A DNA stretch of 64,000 nucleotides. Origin: Fibrella arboris. GTDB lineage: Bacteria; Bacteroidota; Bacteroidia; Cytophagales; Spirosomataceae. This document shows positions 53,393 to 61,735 of the stretch, one piece after another. A program made the position numbers and the translations under genes. Location of the stretch: contig NZ_JBGGWE010000007.1 of NCBI RefSeq assembly GCF_041321095.1, forward strand, positions 248,001 to 312,000. Direction: 5' to 3'. Every line of letters starts with the position of its first letter. Position 1 is the stretch's first letter. Below the pieces are notes generated by a model, which saw only the letters and a list, made by a program, of their open reading frames with translations, searched no databases and had not been told where the DNA came from.

Positions 53393-55072
53393 TCACATGG
53401 ACCAGATCACCCGCACCACTTTCCCCTGTACGCCAATGGTCTGGAAATATTCGAGCCAGTGGAGCTGCTGCGGACCCAGATGGTCAGTAGGGGATTTCAC
53501 TTCTACGAAGCTATACTCTCCGGCTTCGTTCCAGATCAGCAGATCGGGGAAACCGCGTGTGTGCTCGCGGACGTTACGGGCCATTTCAAGCAAAATCAGT
53601 CGTAACTGTTCCATATCCAGCAGGTCAATAATCTGATTGACGAGGCCCAGTAGCTCGTCATTCCAGTCGACCAGCACATTGGTGATACCGTATTTGGCAT
53701 TGTAGGTACGTCCCACATGCCGCCGCCACTCGTCTTTGCTGGACAGCTCGGTTAACCGTTTTTTTAATAATTCTTCGCGACGGACGTAGAAATCGGGTAG
53801 GTAAAAGTCGGACGGAGCGCGTTGCAAGGGGTGGTGGATAGCGGCTACATTGGCGTCGTAGATCACATCCCAGAATACCAGTCCAAACAGCCCGCGCCAG
53901 GGATAATTTTCGGTAAAAGCAGCGTCGTACCCTTCCTCCAGATAATAATTCATGACGCCGGCCTCAACGTGGTGCCGGTAGGCCGCCGGAATGTCGACGC
54001 TTTCGGCATCGGACAAAAACCGCGTGGTGGCTTTCCGGGTACGTTTTTTGGCCGCTGTACCCAGAATTTTCTCCCGAAAATCGTTGGCGAAATACCGTTC
54101 TTCAGCGTTCTGTGGCGTGACGGCAATCTCATCGATCAGCGCCAGGGCTTCATCGACCAGCCCGTTTTTGACTAGCAGACGTACCCGACGTTCGCGGGCA
54201 GGTACGTGGTCAGACAACTCGTATACCGCCAGCGCCTGGTCAGGCAGTTTTTGCCGCTCCAGGTACGCACCAACGCGACACACCAGCTTCTGGTAGCCCG
54301 GAAAAGCGATCTCTGTTAATTCGGGGCGTGTTTCGTTCCAGTTTAGAAACCAGTTGTAAATGGCTTCGGGTGGCGTTTCAGCTTCTTTCTGTTCGTAAAA
54401 TGCTTCGTTGGTGAGCGAGATAAGCAGCTTATCTTCCACCTCCTTACGCGTACGAAACCGGGCCGTCATCTTGCTTTCGTCGTGTTGCTCGAAGTTCATC
54501 ATACCCATATCGCGCATCACGAACTCGGTCATGTCAGACCCGCGATTGCCGAAAAACAGGAATTTGACCATCATTACCTCCGCCTCGAAATTTACCTTGA
54601 CAACCGTTTCGCGCGTGGTGAGGCTGGTCACGATCTCACCAAAATCCAGTTCATTGAGGGCGTACCGAACGATGTCTTCTTTTTTCAGCTGTTTCAGCGC
54701 ACGAATTTCATCGGGTTCCAGCGGGAGCAGGTCCATCAGGTCGGGCTTCGTAAAAACGTCGAGGGCTTCATGGCCCATTCCTTCGTGGCGGGCTTGTAGC
54801 CGGTCAATGAAGCCAGTAGTGAGCAGCTCACCCAGGGCGGCCGGTAGGTCGTTTATTTCGCGGTAATTGAGTTTATTGGCCCGAAAGAATACACCTTTGC
54901 GATTACTCACCCGCACATATAGACATTGTGCATCGACGCTTAGGGCATCAAATCGGTCCAGAAAATCGGTTTCGGCTTCGCTGAGCAGCCCGCCATAGAG
55001 CCGCCGCACAAAGTCGAGTACGTACCGGAAATTGTGCCAGTAGTAGCGGGGTTGAAGAATGACTTTTTGCAT
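53393..55072 (-). CDS. FAN1-like VRR-NUC structure-specific nuclease
   Basis: 559 residues. The last ~90 residues are the VRR-NUC nuclease core: RGFPDLLIWNEAGEYSFVEVKSPTDHLGPQQLHWLEYF, where PD, E-x-K and the following Gln-Leu helix match FAN1. The rest is helical and TPR-like (KLVCRVGAYLERQKLPDQALAVYEL), again like FAN1 proteins. In eukaryotes and Pseudomonas FAN1 trims 5' flaps and unhooks interstrand crosslinks. The gene starts next to a long inverted repeat shared with a divergent gene. Confidence 0.88.
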   Translation of the reverse strand: MQKVILQPRYYWHNFRYVLDFVRRLYGGLLSEAETDFLDRFDALSVDAQCLYVRVSNRKGVFFRANKLNYREINDLPAALGELLTTGFIDRLQARHEGMGHEALDVFTKPDLMDLLPLEPDEIRALKQLKKEDIVRYALNELDFGEIVTSLTTRETVVKVNFEAEVMMVKFLFFGNRGSDMTEFVMRDMGMMNFEQHDESKMTARFRTRKEVEDKLLISLTNEAFYEQKEAETPPEAIYNWFLNWNETRPELTEIAFPGYQKLVCRVGAYLERQKLPDQALAVYELSDHVPARERRVRLLVKNGLVDEALALIDEIAVTPQNAEERYFANDFREKILGTAAKKRTRKATTRFLSDAESVDIPAAYRHHVEAGVMNYYLEEGYDAAFTENYPWRGLFGLVFWDVIYDANVAAIHHPLQRAPSDFYLPDFYVRREELLKKRLTELSSKDEWRRHVGRTYNAKYGITNVLVDWNDELLGLVNQIIDLLDMEQLRLILLEMARNVREHTRGFPDLLIWNEAGEYSFVEVKSPTDHLGPQQLHWLEYFQTIGVQGKVVRVIWSM

Positions 55073-55082
55073 CTCTTGAAAG

Positions 55083-55181
55083 AGTTTACCGTTTACTGTC
55101 TTCTGTTTTCAGTTGCTTCGCCGATTTAAGCAACACGCCTTGGCGAAGCAACTGAAAACAGAAGACAGTAAACAGTAAACT
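55083..55181. repeat. Long inverted repeat, 40-bp arms, between divergent genes
   Basis: Arms 55083-55122 and 55142-55181 pair over 40 bases with a single mismatch and a 19-base loop. It fills the space between the starts of two divergent genes. The outer AGTTTAC.GTTTACTGT portion matches the repeat at 3549-3632. Confidence 0.95.
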
Positions 55182-55210
55182 GTATTTCTTTAACAAAATT
55201 CGTCCCCTTT

Positions 55211-56176
55211 ATGTCCCCATTCGACGTGTTGGCGGCCCTGAAACAACGGGATCTGGTCACTGATAAACAGGCCGACGCGCTGGCTGACTTTGAACGGCAG
55301 CGCCCCGTTTCGCTGCACCATGAATTGAGGGCTGCGCTCTACGTGGGTATACTCTTGTTAACGGGAGGGTTGGGGCTGCTGATCTATGAACATTACGACG
55401 AGATTGGCGATGTAGCCATTGTTGGTGGCATGGCCGCTTTGTGCCTCATCGCCTTTGTCTATGCCTGGAAAAACCGCCCGCCATTTTCGTCCGAAGCCGC
55501 GCGAAACCGGTCTGTTTTCGGTGATTATGCCCTGCTGCTGTCGTGTTTACTGTTCCTCTCGCTGGAAGGCTACGCGCAGTACCGGTTCAACCTGTTTGGG
55601 GCGCGCTACGGGCTGGTCACGTTCCTGCCGGCGGTGCTGTTTCTAGGCATAGCCTACCGGTTCGATCACCGGGGCGTGCTGGGCATGGGGCTTACCGCGC
55701 TGGCGTCGTGGGTGGGTGTAACTGTTCGGCCGCTGGAGCTCCGGCTACGGACCAATTTTTTCGACGAAACTACCGTGTTGGCGGCTATTGGGCTAGGTAC
55801 GTTGTTGATCGGGGGGGCGCTTTTGCTGGAACAGCGCCGTGTAAAAGCTCATTTTACGTACACTATCGTAACCTTCGCCGGTAACCTGTTGCTGCTGGCT
55901 CTGCTGGCGGGTGTATTCAATTTCGATGGGCGACGCTGGTTCTATGGCATACCCTTGTTTGCCGTTTGTGCTGCCTTCGACTGGCTATCGCGCCGCGAAC
56001 AGGTATTTCTCTATCGACTGATGGGCGTGGTCTATACGTATATCGGGGCAACGTATCTTCTCTTCCGGTTGCTCGACGGCATGAATTACCCGGCGGAAGT
56101 ATACCTGATCTATTTCATCGTCACGGGTACTGCTGCTGTCTTTTATCTGATCAATAGCGCTCGCAAACGTACCTAA
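55211..56176 (+). CDS. DUF2157 multi-helix membrane protein
   Basis: 321 residues. The first ~45 residues are cytosolic (VLAALKQRDLVTDKQADAL), the DUF2157 opening; the rest is about eight membrane helices with short loops. A second, related membrane protein follows 54 bases downstream and both start with a similar cytosolic helix, so they may act as a pair. Function of the family is unknown. Confidence 0.75.
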   Translation: MSPFDVLAALKQRDLVTDKQADALADFERQRPVSLHHELRAALYVGILLLTGGLGLLIYEHYDEIGDVAIVGGMAALCLIAFVYAWKNRPPFSSEAARNRSVFGDYALLLSCLLFLSLEGYAQYRFNLFGARYGLVTFLPAVLFLGIAYRFDHRGVLGMGLTALASWVGVTVRPLELRLRTNFFDETTVLAAIGLGTLLIGGALLLEQRRVKAHFTYTIVTFAGNLLLLALLAGVFNFDGRRWFYGIPLFAVCAAFDWLSRREQVFLYRLMGVVYTYIGATYLLFRLLDGMNYPAEVYLIYFIVTGTAAVFYLINSARKRT

Positions 56177-56230
56177 ATCTGTCTTGACGGCGTTCATGGC
56201 GTCTGCCATAGATCCTGTCAGAAAAAATCT

Positions 56231-57406
56231 ATGAAAGCCTACAATTTGACCTGGCTCGAAGAGCGCGATATTCGGCAGCAGGCCGATCGCTGGCACATCC
56301 AGCGCGTACTGACCGATCCGCAAATCGAGACGATCAGGAGGACATACCCGGTCCGGTTCAAGCAAACCGGCACCGCGCTCGAAATCGGCTCTTTCGTCTT
56401 CACACTGCTGGCAGCCCTGGCACTCTACGGGCTGGTCAGTATCACGTTCGACACCAACTCGAAAGGATCGGGGCTTGTCTCGCTGATTATGGCTGGCGGC
56501 ACCTTTGCCACGGCGGTATTTGCTATCCGGGCGAACCAGTTTTACCGTAACGGTATAGACAATGCCTTGTGGCTGGTATCGGCACTGTCGGCGGTTTGGG
56601 GGCTTGTGTTGCTTTTTTTTCAGCGAAACGAGGCTTTCCCCCCTTTTTGGGAAGTATGTCTTATTGCCTTCCCCATCCTACTGGCCTATATCATTTACAC
56701 CGGCGATACCATCCTGACCTATTTTGCCCTCACGGCCTTGTACGGGCTCATTTTTGATGGCCTCCTCGACATTAAGTGGGGACAGTCGGCGCTACCCTTT
56801 GTGCTGATGGGCGCATCGGCGGCCTTGTTCGGGCTTGTAACCTGGCTGGGCAGATCAGCAGTCAATTCGGTTTATTACAGCGATGTGTTCACGTTGGTAC
56901 AATGGGTGTCGCTGCTGATTGGTATGGCCGCTGGAAACTATTACGTTGTGCGCGAACTGAATGCTTTGTTGCTCCCTACCCGCTACATCAACTCACCTGA
57001 AATAGGCCTGCCGGGTTTGTTCTGGACCACTACGTTCATGATACCAGCTGTTTACGGAATCGTCGGTTTTCGGCAGCGCAATCGTATGCTACTGATCGTG
57101 GCGGCGCTGGGTGTTGCAGGGGCTATGGCAACAGTGTATCACTATGTGGGTACGTGGCCGCTATCGGTTACGCTGGCCTTACACGGCAGCGTAGTAATAG
57201 GGCTGGCGATGCTGCTGATTCGTTACCTGAATACACCGAAACGTGGTTTTACCGATGCCATCGACGAAGAGCCGCCACTTGAATTGCTCAAACACGTGGG
57301 TTTGTTAACCACTTTGCAGGGAACAGCCAACGCACAAAATCAACCAACGGGACCGCGCTTCGGCGGTGGCGATTTCAGTGGGGGTGGGGCCGGAGACGGC
57401 TATTGA
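56231..57406 (+). CDS. Multi-helix membrane protein with Gly-rich C-terminal tail
   Basis: 391 residues. After a cytosolic start (WLEERDIRQQADRWHIQRVL) there are about ten membrane helices in the same style as the gene upstream. The tail ends FGGGDFSGGGAGDGY, a Gly/Asp-rich sequence like those closing TPM/DUF2207-type membrane proteins. Likely co-transcribed with the DUF2157 gene. Function unknown. Confidence 0.7.
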   Translation: MKAYNLTWLEERDIRQQADRWHIQRVLTDPQIETIRRTYPVRFKQTGTALEIGSFVFTLLAALALYGLVSITFDTNSKGSGLVSLIMAGGTFATAVFAIRANQFYRNGIDNALWLVSALSAVWGLVLLFFQRNEAFPPFWEVCLIAFPILLAYIIYTGDTILTYFALTALYGLIFDGLLDIKWGQSALPFVLMGASAALFGLVTWLGRSAVNSVYYSDVFTLVQWVSLLIGMAAGNYYVVRELNALLLPTRYINSPEIGLPGLFWTTTFMIPAVYGIVGFRQRNRMLLIVAALGVAGAMATVYHYVGTWPLSVTLALHGSVVIGLAMLLIRYLNTPKRGFTDAIDEEPPLELLKHVGLLTTLQGTANAQNQPTGPRFGGGDFSGGGAGDGY

Positions 57407-57928
57407 TGGACCACTCTAGCCGGTAGCGTCAAATAGGATAGTTTGGCTTTTGTATTGCCTGATAGCGGTAAATGACCGCTAAGCTAGCCCGTTGCCTCTA
57501 ATTAATACAAATCCTATAGAATTAATAGGTAATATTTGTGTATTCTTTCCGATGCTCTTTCATAGCCTGGGTCATAACGATACTAATTAGCTGATGCAGT
57601 CAGGGTTCTCGAGTAACTAGCCAGTGTCATGTTACGCATGGCACATAAGTTACACCACCCCAAATGAGCTGGAATTGACCCTATACTTGATCAGCTCATT
57701 AAAATATACTGCCCATTCGTTGCTCATCACTAATTAATTAATGAGCCGTAGTCGATAGCAGCATTGCCCTGTTGACTAAATAAAAGGAGTAGTTTATTGG
57801 TTATTTTTTCACAGTATGAGCAAACATATTTTAGAAAACGATATACGATCGCTAATCATGTATAGTATTCTACCTAGTCTTTATCAACGCCCTTATTCAT
57901 GAAATAACCGGGTGTGTACTAATTTTCT
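57407..57928. other. 522-base AT-rich intergenic region, no gene seen
   Basis: No reading frame of note. A modest inverted repeat (AATGAGCTG at 57663-57671 with CAGCTCATT at 57692-57700) could be a terminator for the membrane protein pair, although it sits ~250 bases downstream. AT content rises towards the acyltransferase gene. Confidence 0.5.
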
Positions 57929-59029
57929 ATGGCGCTATTAACCCATAAAATTGATTCAATTCAAGCCTTGAGAGCCATTGCTGTTATCCTGGTCGTCTAT
58001 ACCCATTCTATTGATTATTCAGCTGATATTTTCGGTACCTCCAGGCAGGCTTCATTCTATTATCTGGCCAACTGGGGGGCCATTGGTCTCGACTTATTTT
58101 TTGTGATCAGTGGCTTTATAATGACCAGAATAATTAAATCGTATCAACACAATGATGGCTGGAGACTGTTTGCGGGGAAACGTGCTCTCCGCATTGTGCC
58201 GCTTTATTGGGGAATCTCGTTGATAGCGGGTCTGTTGATCATGAGGACGTACCCCATCAGGTTTGCCACAATCCTTAAAACAGTAGTGTTCTTTCCAATC
58301 GTTGAGTCAACATTCGAATTTCCAATAATAGGCGTTGGCTGGTCATTAAGTTATGAGATCTATTTTTATTCACTTATCACAATTCTTTTATTGATTAACG
58401 TAAAAAAAATAGAGTTATCTGTATTCTTTTTACTTATACTCCTATCACTGGTTGGTGTACTCTCTGACTCGCCCGTTGTGCTCATTCGTTTTCTTACCAG
58501 TCCGCTCTTGTTTGAATTCGCGTTGGGCATTGGCTGCGGATTGATTTATGATAAACTCCCTGTAACCAGTACGTTATGCAGATGGAGCGGATTGCTATTT
58601 ATGGTAGGCCTGCTGGGTATGGTCTCTTCTGTCTTCTGGCAGTACGGTGATCTGTCAGAGGCTGGTTCCGTTACGCAAAGCAATTATCTCGCTTACCTGA
58701 GAGGTATAATCTGGGGAATACCTTGTGCCCTGTTCCTTTTAGGCTCAACTTTAGCAGAGCGTACTTATTCCTTTTCCATACCGTCTAGTCTAGTCCGGAT
58801 TGGCGACGCATCGTACGCCAATTACTTACTTCACGGACTGCTGATTAGTTTTGGACGTACAACATTTCTGAAATTAAATTTAAGCGCAGATAGCTATATT
58901 TTATTCCTTGTGGTGTTCTGTACAGTCGGTAGCCTTTTCGTGTATCAATTTGTAGAGAAGCCAATGACGAAGAAGCTGACAACTTATTTCTTTCCTAAAA
59001 GGCTGGGCATCGCCCGTCTGGCGAGCTGA
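57929..59029 (+). CDS. Acyltransferase family 3 membrane protein
   Basis: 366 residues. Opening IDSIQALRAIAVILVVYTHS (~8-27) with the conserved His, then DLFFVISGFIMTRII and the KRALRIVPLYW motif (~84-94), followed by about nine more helices. Same family as the gene at 30.9 kb but closer to the polysaccharide O-acetyltransferase branch with the R-x-x-R/P-L-Y-W motif. The gene is more AT-rich than its neighbours and follows a long AT-rich gap, hinting at transfer. Confidence 0.9.
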   Translation: MALLTHKIDSIQALRAIAVILVVYTHSIDYSADIFGTSRQASFYYLANWGAIGLDLFFVISGFIMTRIIKSYQHNDGWRLFAGKRALRIVPLYWGISLIAGLLIMRTYPIRFATILKTVVFFPIVESTFEFPIIGVGWSLSYEIYFYSLITILLLINVKKIELSVFFLLILLSLVGVLSDSPVVLIRFLTSPLLFEFALGIGCGLIYDKLPVTSTLCRWSGLLFMVGLLGMVSSVFWQYGDLSEAGSVTQSNYLAYLRGIIWGIPCALFLLGSTLAERTYSFSIPSSLVRIGDASYANYLLHGLLISFGRTTFLKLNLSADSYILFLVVFCTVGSLFVYQFVEKPMTKKLTTYFFPKRLGIARLAS

Positions 59030-59061
59030 AACCGGGTGGCTATACTTTGGGAGAGCAGCGG

Positions 59062-59481
59062 TTATCGTTCCCTACTTCCCCATTGATAAGCCACGTATAC
59101 AAGGTAGGCCACTATGGCAAACTGGATTTGCCAGGTACGTTGCTGTAATAAGGTGTAGGTAGCGAACGTCGTTTTTTCAGATTCCCACAGGGTAGCCGCT
59201 TCCCGCGATACGATAGTGAGAAATGGAACCAGTGAAAACCCCAGCGCAATCGTGAGCCTATTGCCCATTGCACTGCTGAAACCGGTTACTGCCTGCTTGC
59301 TGGCAAAGAAAAGAAAGCCTACCGACACGCTTAGCAGGACCCACAGTCGCCATTTGCCGATGGCCAGGTACGTATCGAATACCTGAATGGCGGTTAGCTC
59401 ATCTGGCAGAAAAAAGGCAAGGCAACCACAACCTCCGGCAATGGCTGCCAGAAAGAGAAGATCACGAAATTCGTGACTCAT
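59062..59481 (-). CDS. Small multi-helix membrane protein
   Basis: 139 residues from ATG 59481, one base after the preceding gene's stop, so translationally coupled to the SnoaL-like gene. About four membrane helices (LLFLAAIAGGCGCLAFFL; LWVLLSVSVGFLFFAS; LTIALGFSLVPFLTIV; IQFAIVAYLVYVAY). No family recognised. Confidence 0.65.
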   Translation of the reverse strand: MSHEFRDLLFLAAIAGGCGCLAFFLPDELTAIQVFDTYLAIGKWRLWVLLSVSVGFLFFASKQAVTGFSSAMGNRLTIALGFSLVPFLTIVSREAATLWESEKTTFATYTLLQQRTWQIQFAIVAYLVYVAYQWGSRER

Positions 59482-59482
59482 C

Positions 59483-59869
59483 CTATTGAATATCAATCAG
59501 TTTTCTGATCAGGCGGTCTTGCAGCACAAAAACGGAGTGGCTTTCCATATTGATGGTTTCGCCAGCCGCCAGGTCGTTGTAATCAACGGCGAGCGTAGCC
59601 GTGTAGTCGATCTTTACACTAATTACGTCGTCGGCCACGGTCCGGTCGCGGAGGGTCTGCTCCCGCTGACTGAACAACTGAGCCGCTTTCTCCGCTTGCT
59701 CCCGGAAGGCAGTTTTTCCGGTCAGGGTCATCACTGGATGCCCATTGGTCAGGTGTTCAAAAATGACGTCATCGGCCAGGCAGGCCATCATGCCATCAAT
59801 ATCTTTGCGGTTGTACGCGTCAACATAAGCGACGACTGTCTGTACGTTCGCTTCTTCAATACCAGTCAT
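59483..59869 (-). CDS. SnoaL-like (NTF2-fold) protein
   Basis: 128 residues. VAYVDAYNRKDIDGMMACLADDVIFEHLTNG is the usual helix-and-strand opening of SnoaL/NTF2-like proteins, followed by a beta-sheet to the end. Such small proteins may be isomerases or ligand binders; nothing points to a substrate. Cytosolic, with the downstream membrane gene starting right at its stop. Confidence 0.8.
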   Translation of the reverse strand: MTGIEEANVQTVVAYVDAYNRKDIDGMMACLADDVIFEHLTNGHPVMTLTGKTAFREQAEKAAQLFSQREQTLRDRTVADDVISVKIDYTATLAVDYNDLAAGETINMESHSVFVLQDRLIRKLIDIQ

Positions 59870-59962
59870 GCAGGTGAAACTTCAGTTTGGTAATTTGATA
59901 CCGAAATAGGGGAATTTTAAGCAAACTATCACACAATTAACCACCCCACGTTTGGATTCGCG

Positions 59963-59970
59963 TACTTTTG
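59963..59970 (+). promoter_or_regulatory. Probable -7 promoter element TACTTTTG for pgk
   Basis: Exact match to TAnnTTTG, 38 bases before the pgk start. No convincing TTG -33 element at the usual distance. Confidence 0.55.
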
Positions 59971-60008
59971 GGCCGAAATACAAACCAGAAATAACCTTCT
60001 GACGCTCC

Positions 60009-61196
60009 ATGCAGACCGTAGACTCCTACAATTTTGCCGGTAAAAAAGCCCTTGTTCGGGTAGACTTCAACGTACCGCTCGACAAAGAATATACCATTAC
60101 CGACGACACCCGGATCAAAGCGACGATTCCTACGATCACCAAAATTCTGGCCGATGGTGGCTCTGCCATCCTGATGTCGCACCTGGGTCGCCCGAAAGAT
60201 GGTCCTACGGAGAAATATTCGCTAAAACACCTGATTCCCACGCTGTCGGAAACGTTTGGCCGCGAGGTGAAATTTGCCGACGACTGCATTGGCGAACAGG
60301 CAACCGAGCTGGCGGCCAGCCTGAAACCCGGCGAACTGCTGCTGCTCGAAAACCTGCGTTTCTACAAAGAGGAAGAAAAAGGCGACGTGGCTTTTGCCGA
60401 AAAACTGTCGAAGCTGGGTGATGTCTGGGTGAACGACGCCTTCGGAACGGCTCACCGTGCCCACGCCTCTACCGCCGTTATTGGCCAGTTCTTTCAGGAT
60501 CGGGTATGTGGGTACGTGATGCTGGCCGAAATCGAGAATGCTGATAAACTACTGAACAACGCTGAGCATCCGTTCACAGCGATCATGGGCGGAGCCAAGA
60601 TCTCCGACAAGATCCTGATCATCGAACGCCTGCTCGATACCGTCGACACGCTCATCATTGGTGGTGGCATGACGTATACCTTCACGAAAGCCCAGGGTGG
60701 CCAGATCGGTAAATCGCTGCTCGAAGCCGACAAGCAGGAACTGGCGCTGGAGATCCTGAAAAAAGCAGAAGCCAAAGGCGTGAAGATCGTGATGCCCGTT
60801 GACAACGTTTGTGCTGATGCATTCTCGAATGAGGCTAACCGTCAGATCGTCGCTACGGGCCAGATTCCCGACGGCTGGGAAGGGCTCGACATCGGTCCTG
60901 AATCGGTTGAACTGTTCAAAGAGATCGTAGCCAACTCAAAAACTATCCTCTGGAACGGACCGATGGGTGTGTTTGAATTTCCCAACTTCGCAACGGGCAC
61001 CAACGCCATTGCCGAAGCGGTAGTGAAAGCCACAGAAGAAAACGGCGCGTTCTCGCTTATTGGCGGCGGAGACTCCGCTTCAGCCATTAACAACGCGGGC
61101 TACGGCGATCGGGTCAGCTACGTGTCAACCGGCGGCGGTGCCCTGCTCGAATACATGGAAGGCAAAGTGCTGCCCGGCGTAGCAGCCTTGCAGTAA
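60009..61196 (+). CDS. pgk: Phosphoglycerate kinase
   Basis: 395 residues, standard bacterial length. VRVDFNVPLD (~17-26), SHLGRP (~57-62), LLLENLRFYKEEE, VNDAFGTAHRAHAS (~140-153), NGPMGVFE and the C-terminal GGGDSASAI (~352-360) are all present. Makes ATP and 3-phosphoglycerate from 1,3-bisphosphoglycerate in glycolysis. Followed by a strong intrinsic terminator. Confidence 0.97.
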   Translation: MQTVDSYNFAGKKALVRVDFNVPLDKEYTITDDTRIKATIPTITKILADGGSAILMSHLGRPKDGPTEKYSLKHLIPTLSETFGREVKFADDCIGEQATELAASLKPGELLLLENLRFYKEEEKGDVAFAEKLSKLGDVWVNDAFGTAHRAHASTAVIGQFFQDRVCGYVMLAEIENADKLLNNAEHPFTAIMGGAKISDKILIIERLLDTVDTLIIGGGMTYTFTKAQGGQIGKSLLEADKQELALEILKKAEAKGVKIVMPVDNVCADAFSNEANRQIVATGQIPDGWEGLDIGPESVELFKEIVANSKTILWNGPMGVFEFPNFATGTNAIAEAVVKATEENGAFSLIGGGDSASAINNAGYGDRVSYVSTGGGALLEYMEGKVLPGVAALQ

Positions 61197-61201
61197 AAGT
61201 G

Positions 61202-61254
61202 CATCTTCCGTCAATGACTATTCAGGTATAGATATTGACGGAAGATGTTTTTTT
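61202..61254 (+). terminator. Intrinsic terminator after pgk
   Basis: Arms CATCTTCCGTCAAT (61202-61215) and its complement (61234-61247) are perfect, then seven T. The minus-strand gene ends inside this structure (stop at 61218-61220). Confidence 0.92.
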
Positions 61255-61655
61255 AAATACTTGAAAGCTTTTTTTCTGCGAGCAACAGTAAACAGGTATC
61301 GATCATTATTTTTCATAATTACATACAATCTATCTGGTATAATGAAAAGATAATTTCTCCTACTAACTTTCTTGATGTCTGAAAAATTTAAAGTGATATG
61401 TGGTATAAGATTATTATTACAAGGTACTAATATATGGAATTGATCAGGATGACAAGGGAATGAAGTATATTCCATACTTGATTCAGTAAAGTTCATTCGC
61501 CCCCTAACATATGTTTCAAATAAGATGGGCCAGAAAGAACCTTTAATCACCACTCTCGATGAAACGTTTAGTGTATCAAAAGTTTTTTCATTTTTAGACC
61601 AAGCCAATTCAAACGTAAATATTGATAGTGTTAGCAATATTATTTTCTTCATCAT
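61218..61655 (-). CDS. Small exported protein with GRAM/PH-like C-terminal half
   Basis: 145 residues with a signal peptide (IILLTLSIFTFELAWS). The C-terminal half (IPHITLNFSDIKKVSRR, LYVIMKNNDRYLFTVARRKKAFKYLKKHL) has the strand-strand-helix layout of GRAM or bacterial PH domains. Markedly AT-rich, like the next gene upstream. An exported GRAM-like domain would be unusual. Tentative. Confidence 0.5.
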   Translation of the reverse strand: MMKKIILLTLSIFTFELAWSKNEKTFDTLNVSSRVVIKGSFWPILFETYVRGRMNFTESSMEYTSFPCHPDQFHILVPCNNNLIPHITLNFSDIKKVSRRNYLFIIPDRLYVIMKNNDRYLFTVARRKKAFKYLKKHLPSISIPE

Positions 61656-61678
61656 GTTTTAAGCTGAAAATTTAATTT

Positions 61679-61729
61679 TAAGTTGAAAGCTTGATTTCAA
61701 AAAGTAGGAACGATCAAACTTTCAACTTA
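61679..61729 (-). terminator. Inverted repeat after the AT-rich lipoprotein gene
   Basis: Arms 61679-61695 and 61713-61729 pair over 17 bases with one mismatch; on the minus strand an interrupted T-rich sequence lies beyond. Separates the two AT-rich genes. Confidence 0.6.
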
Positions 61730-61735
61730 TTTTCC

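Noticed and set aside
57407..57928. Possible insertion sequence or ncRNA in the AT-rich gap
   Set aside because: No terminal repeats, transposase frame or strong RNA fold seen.
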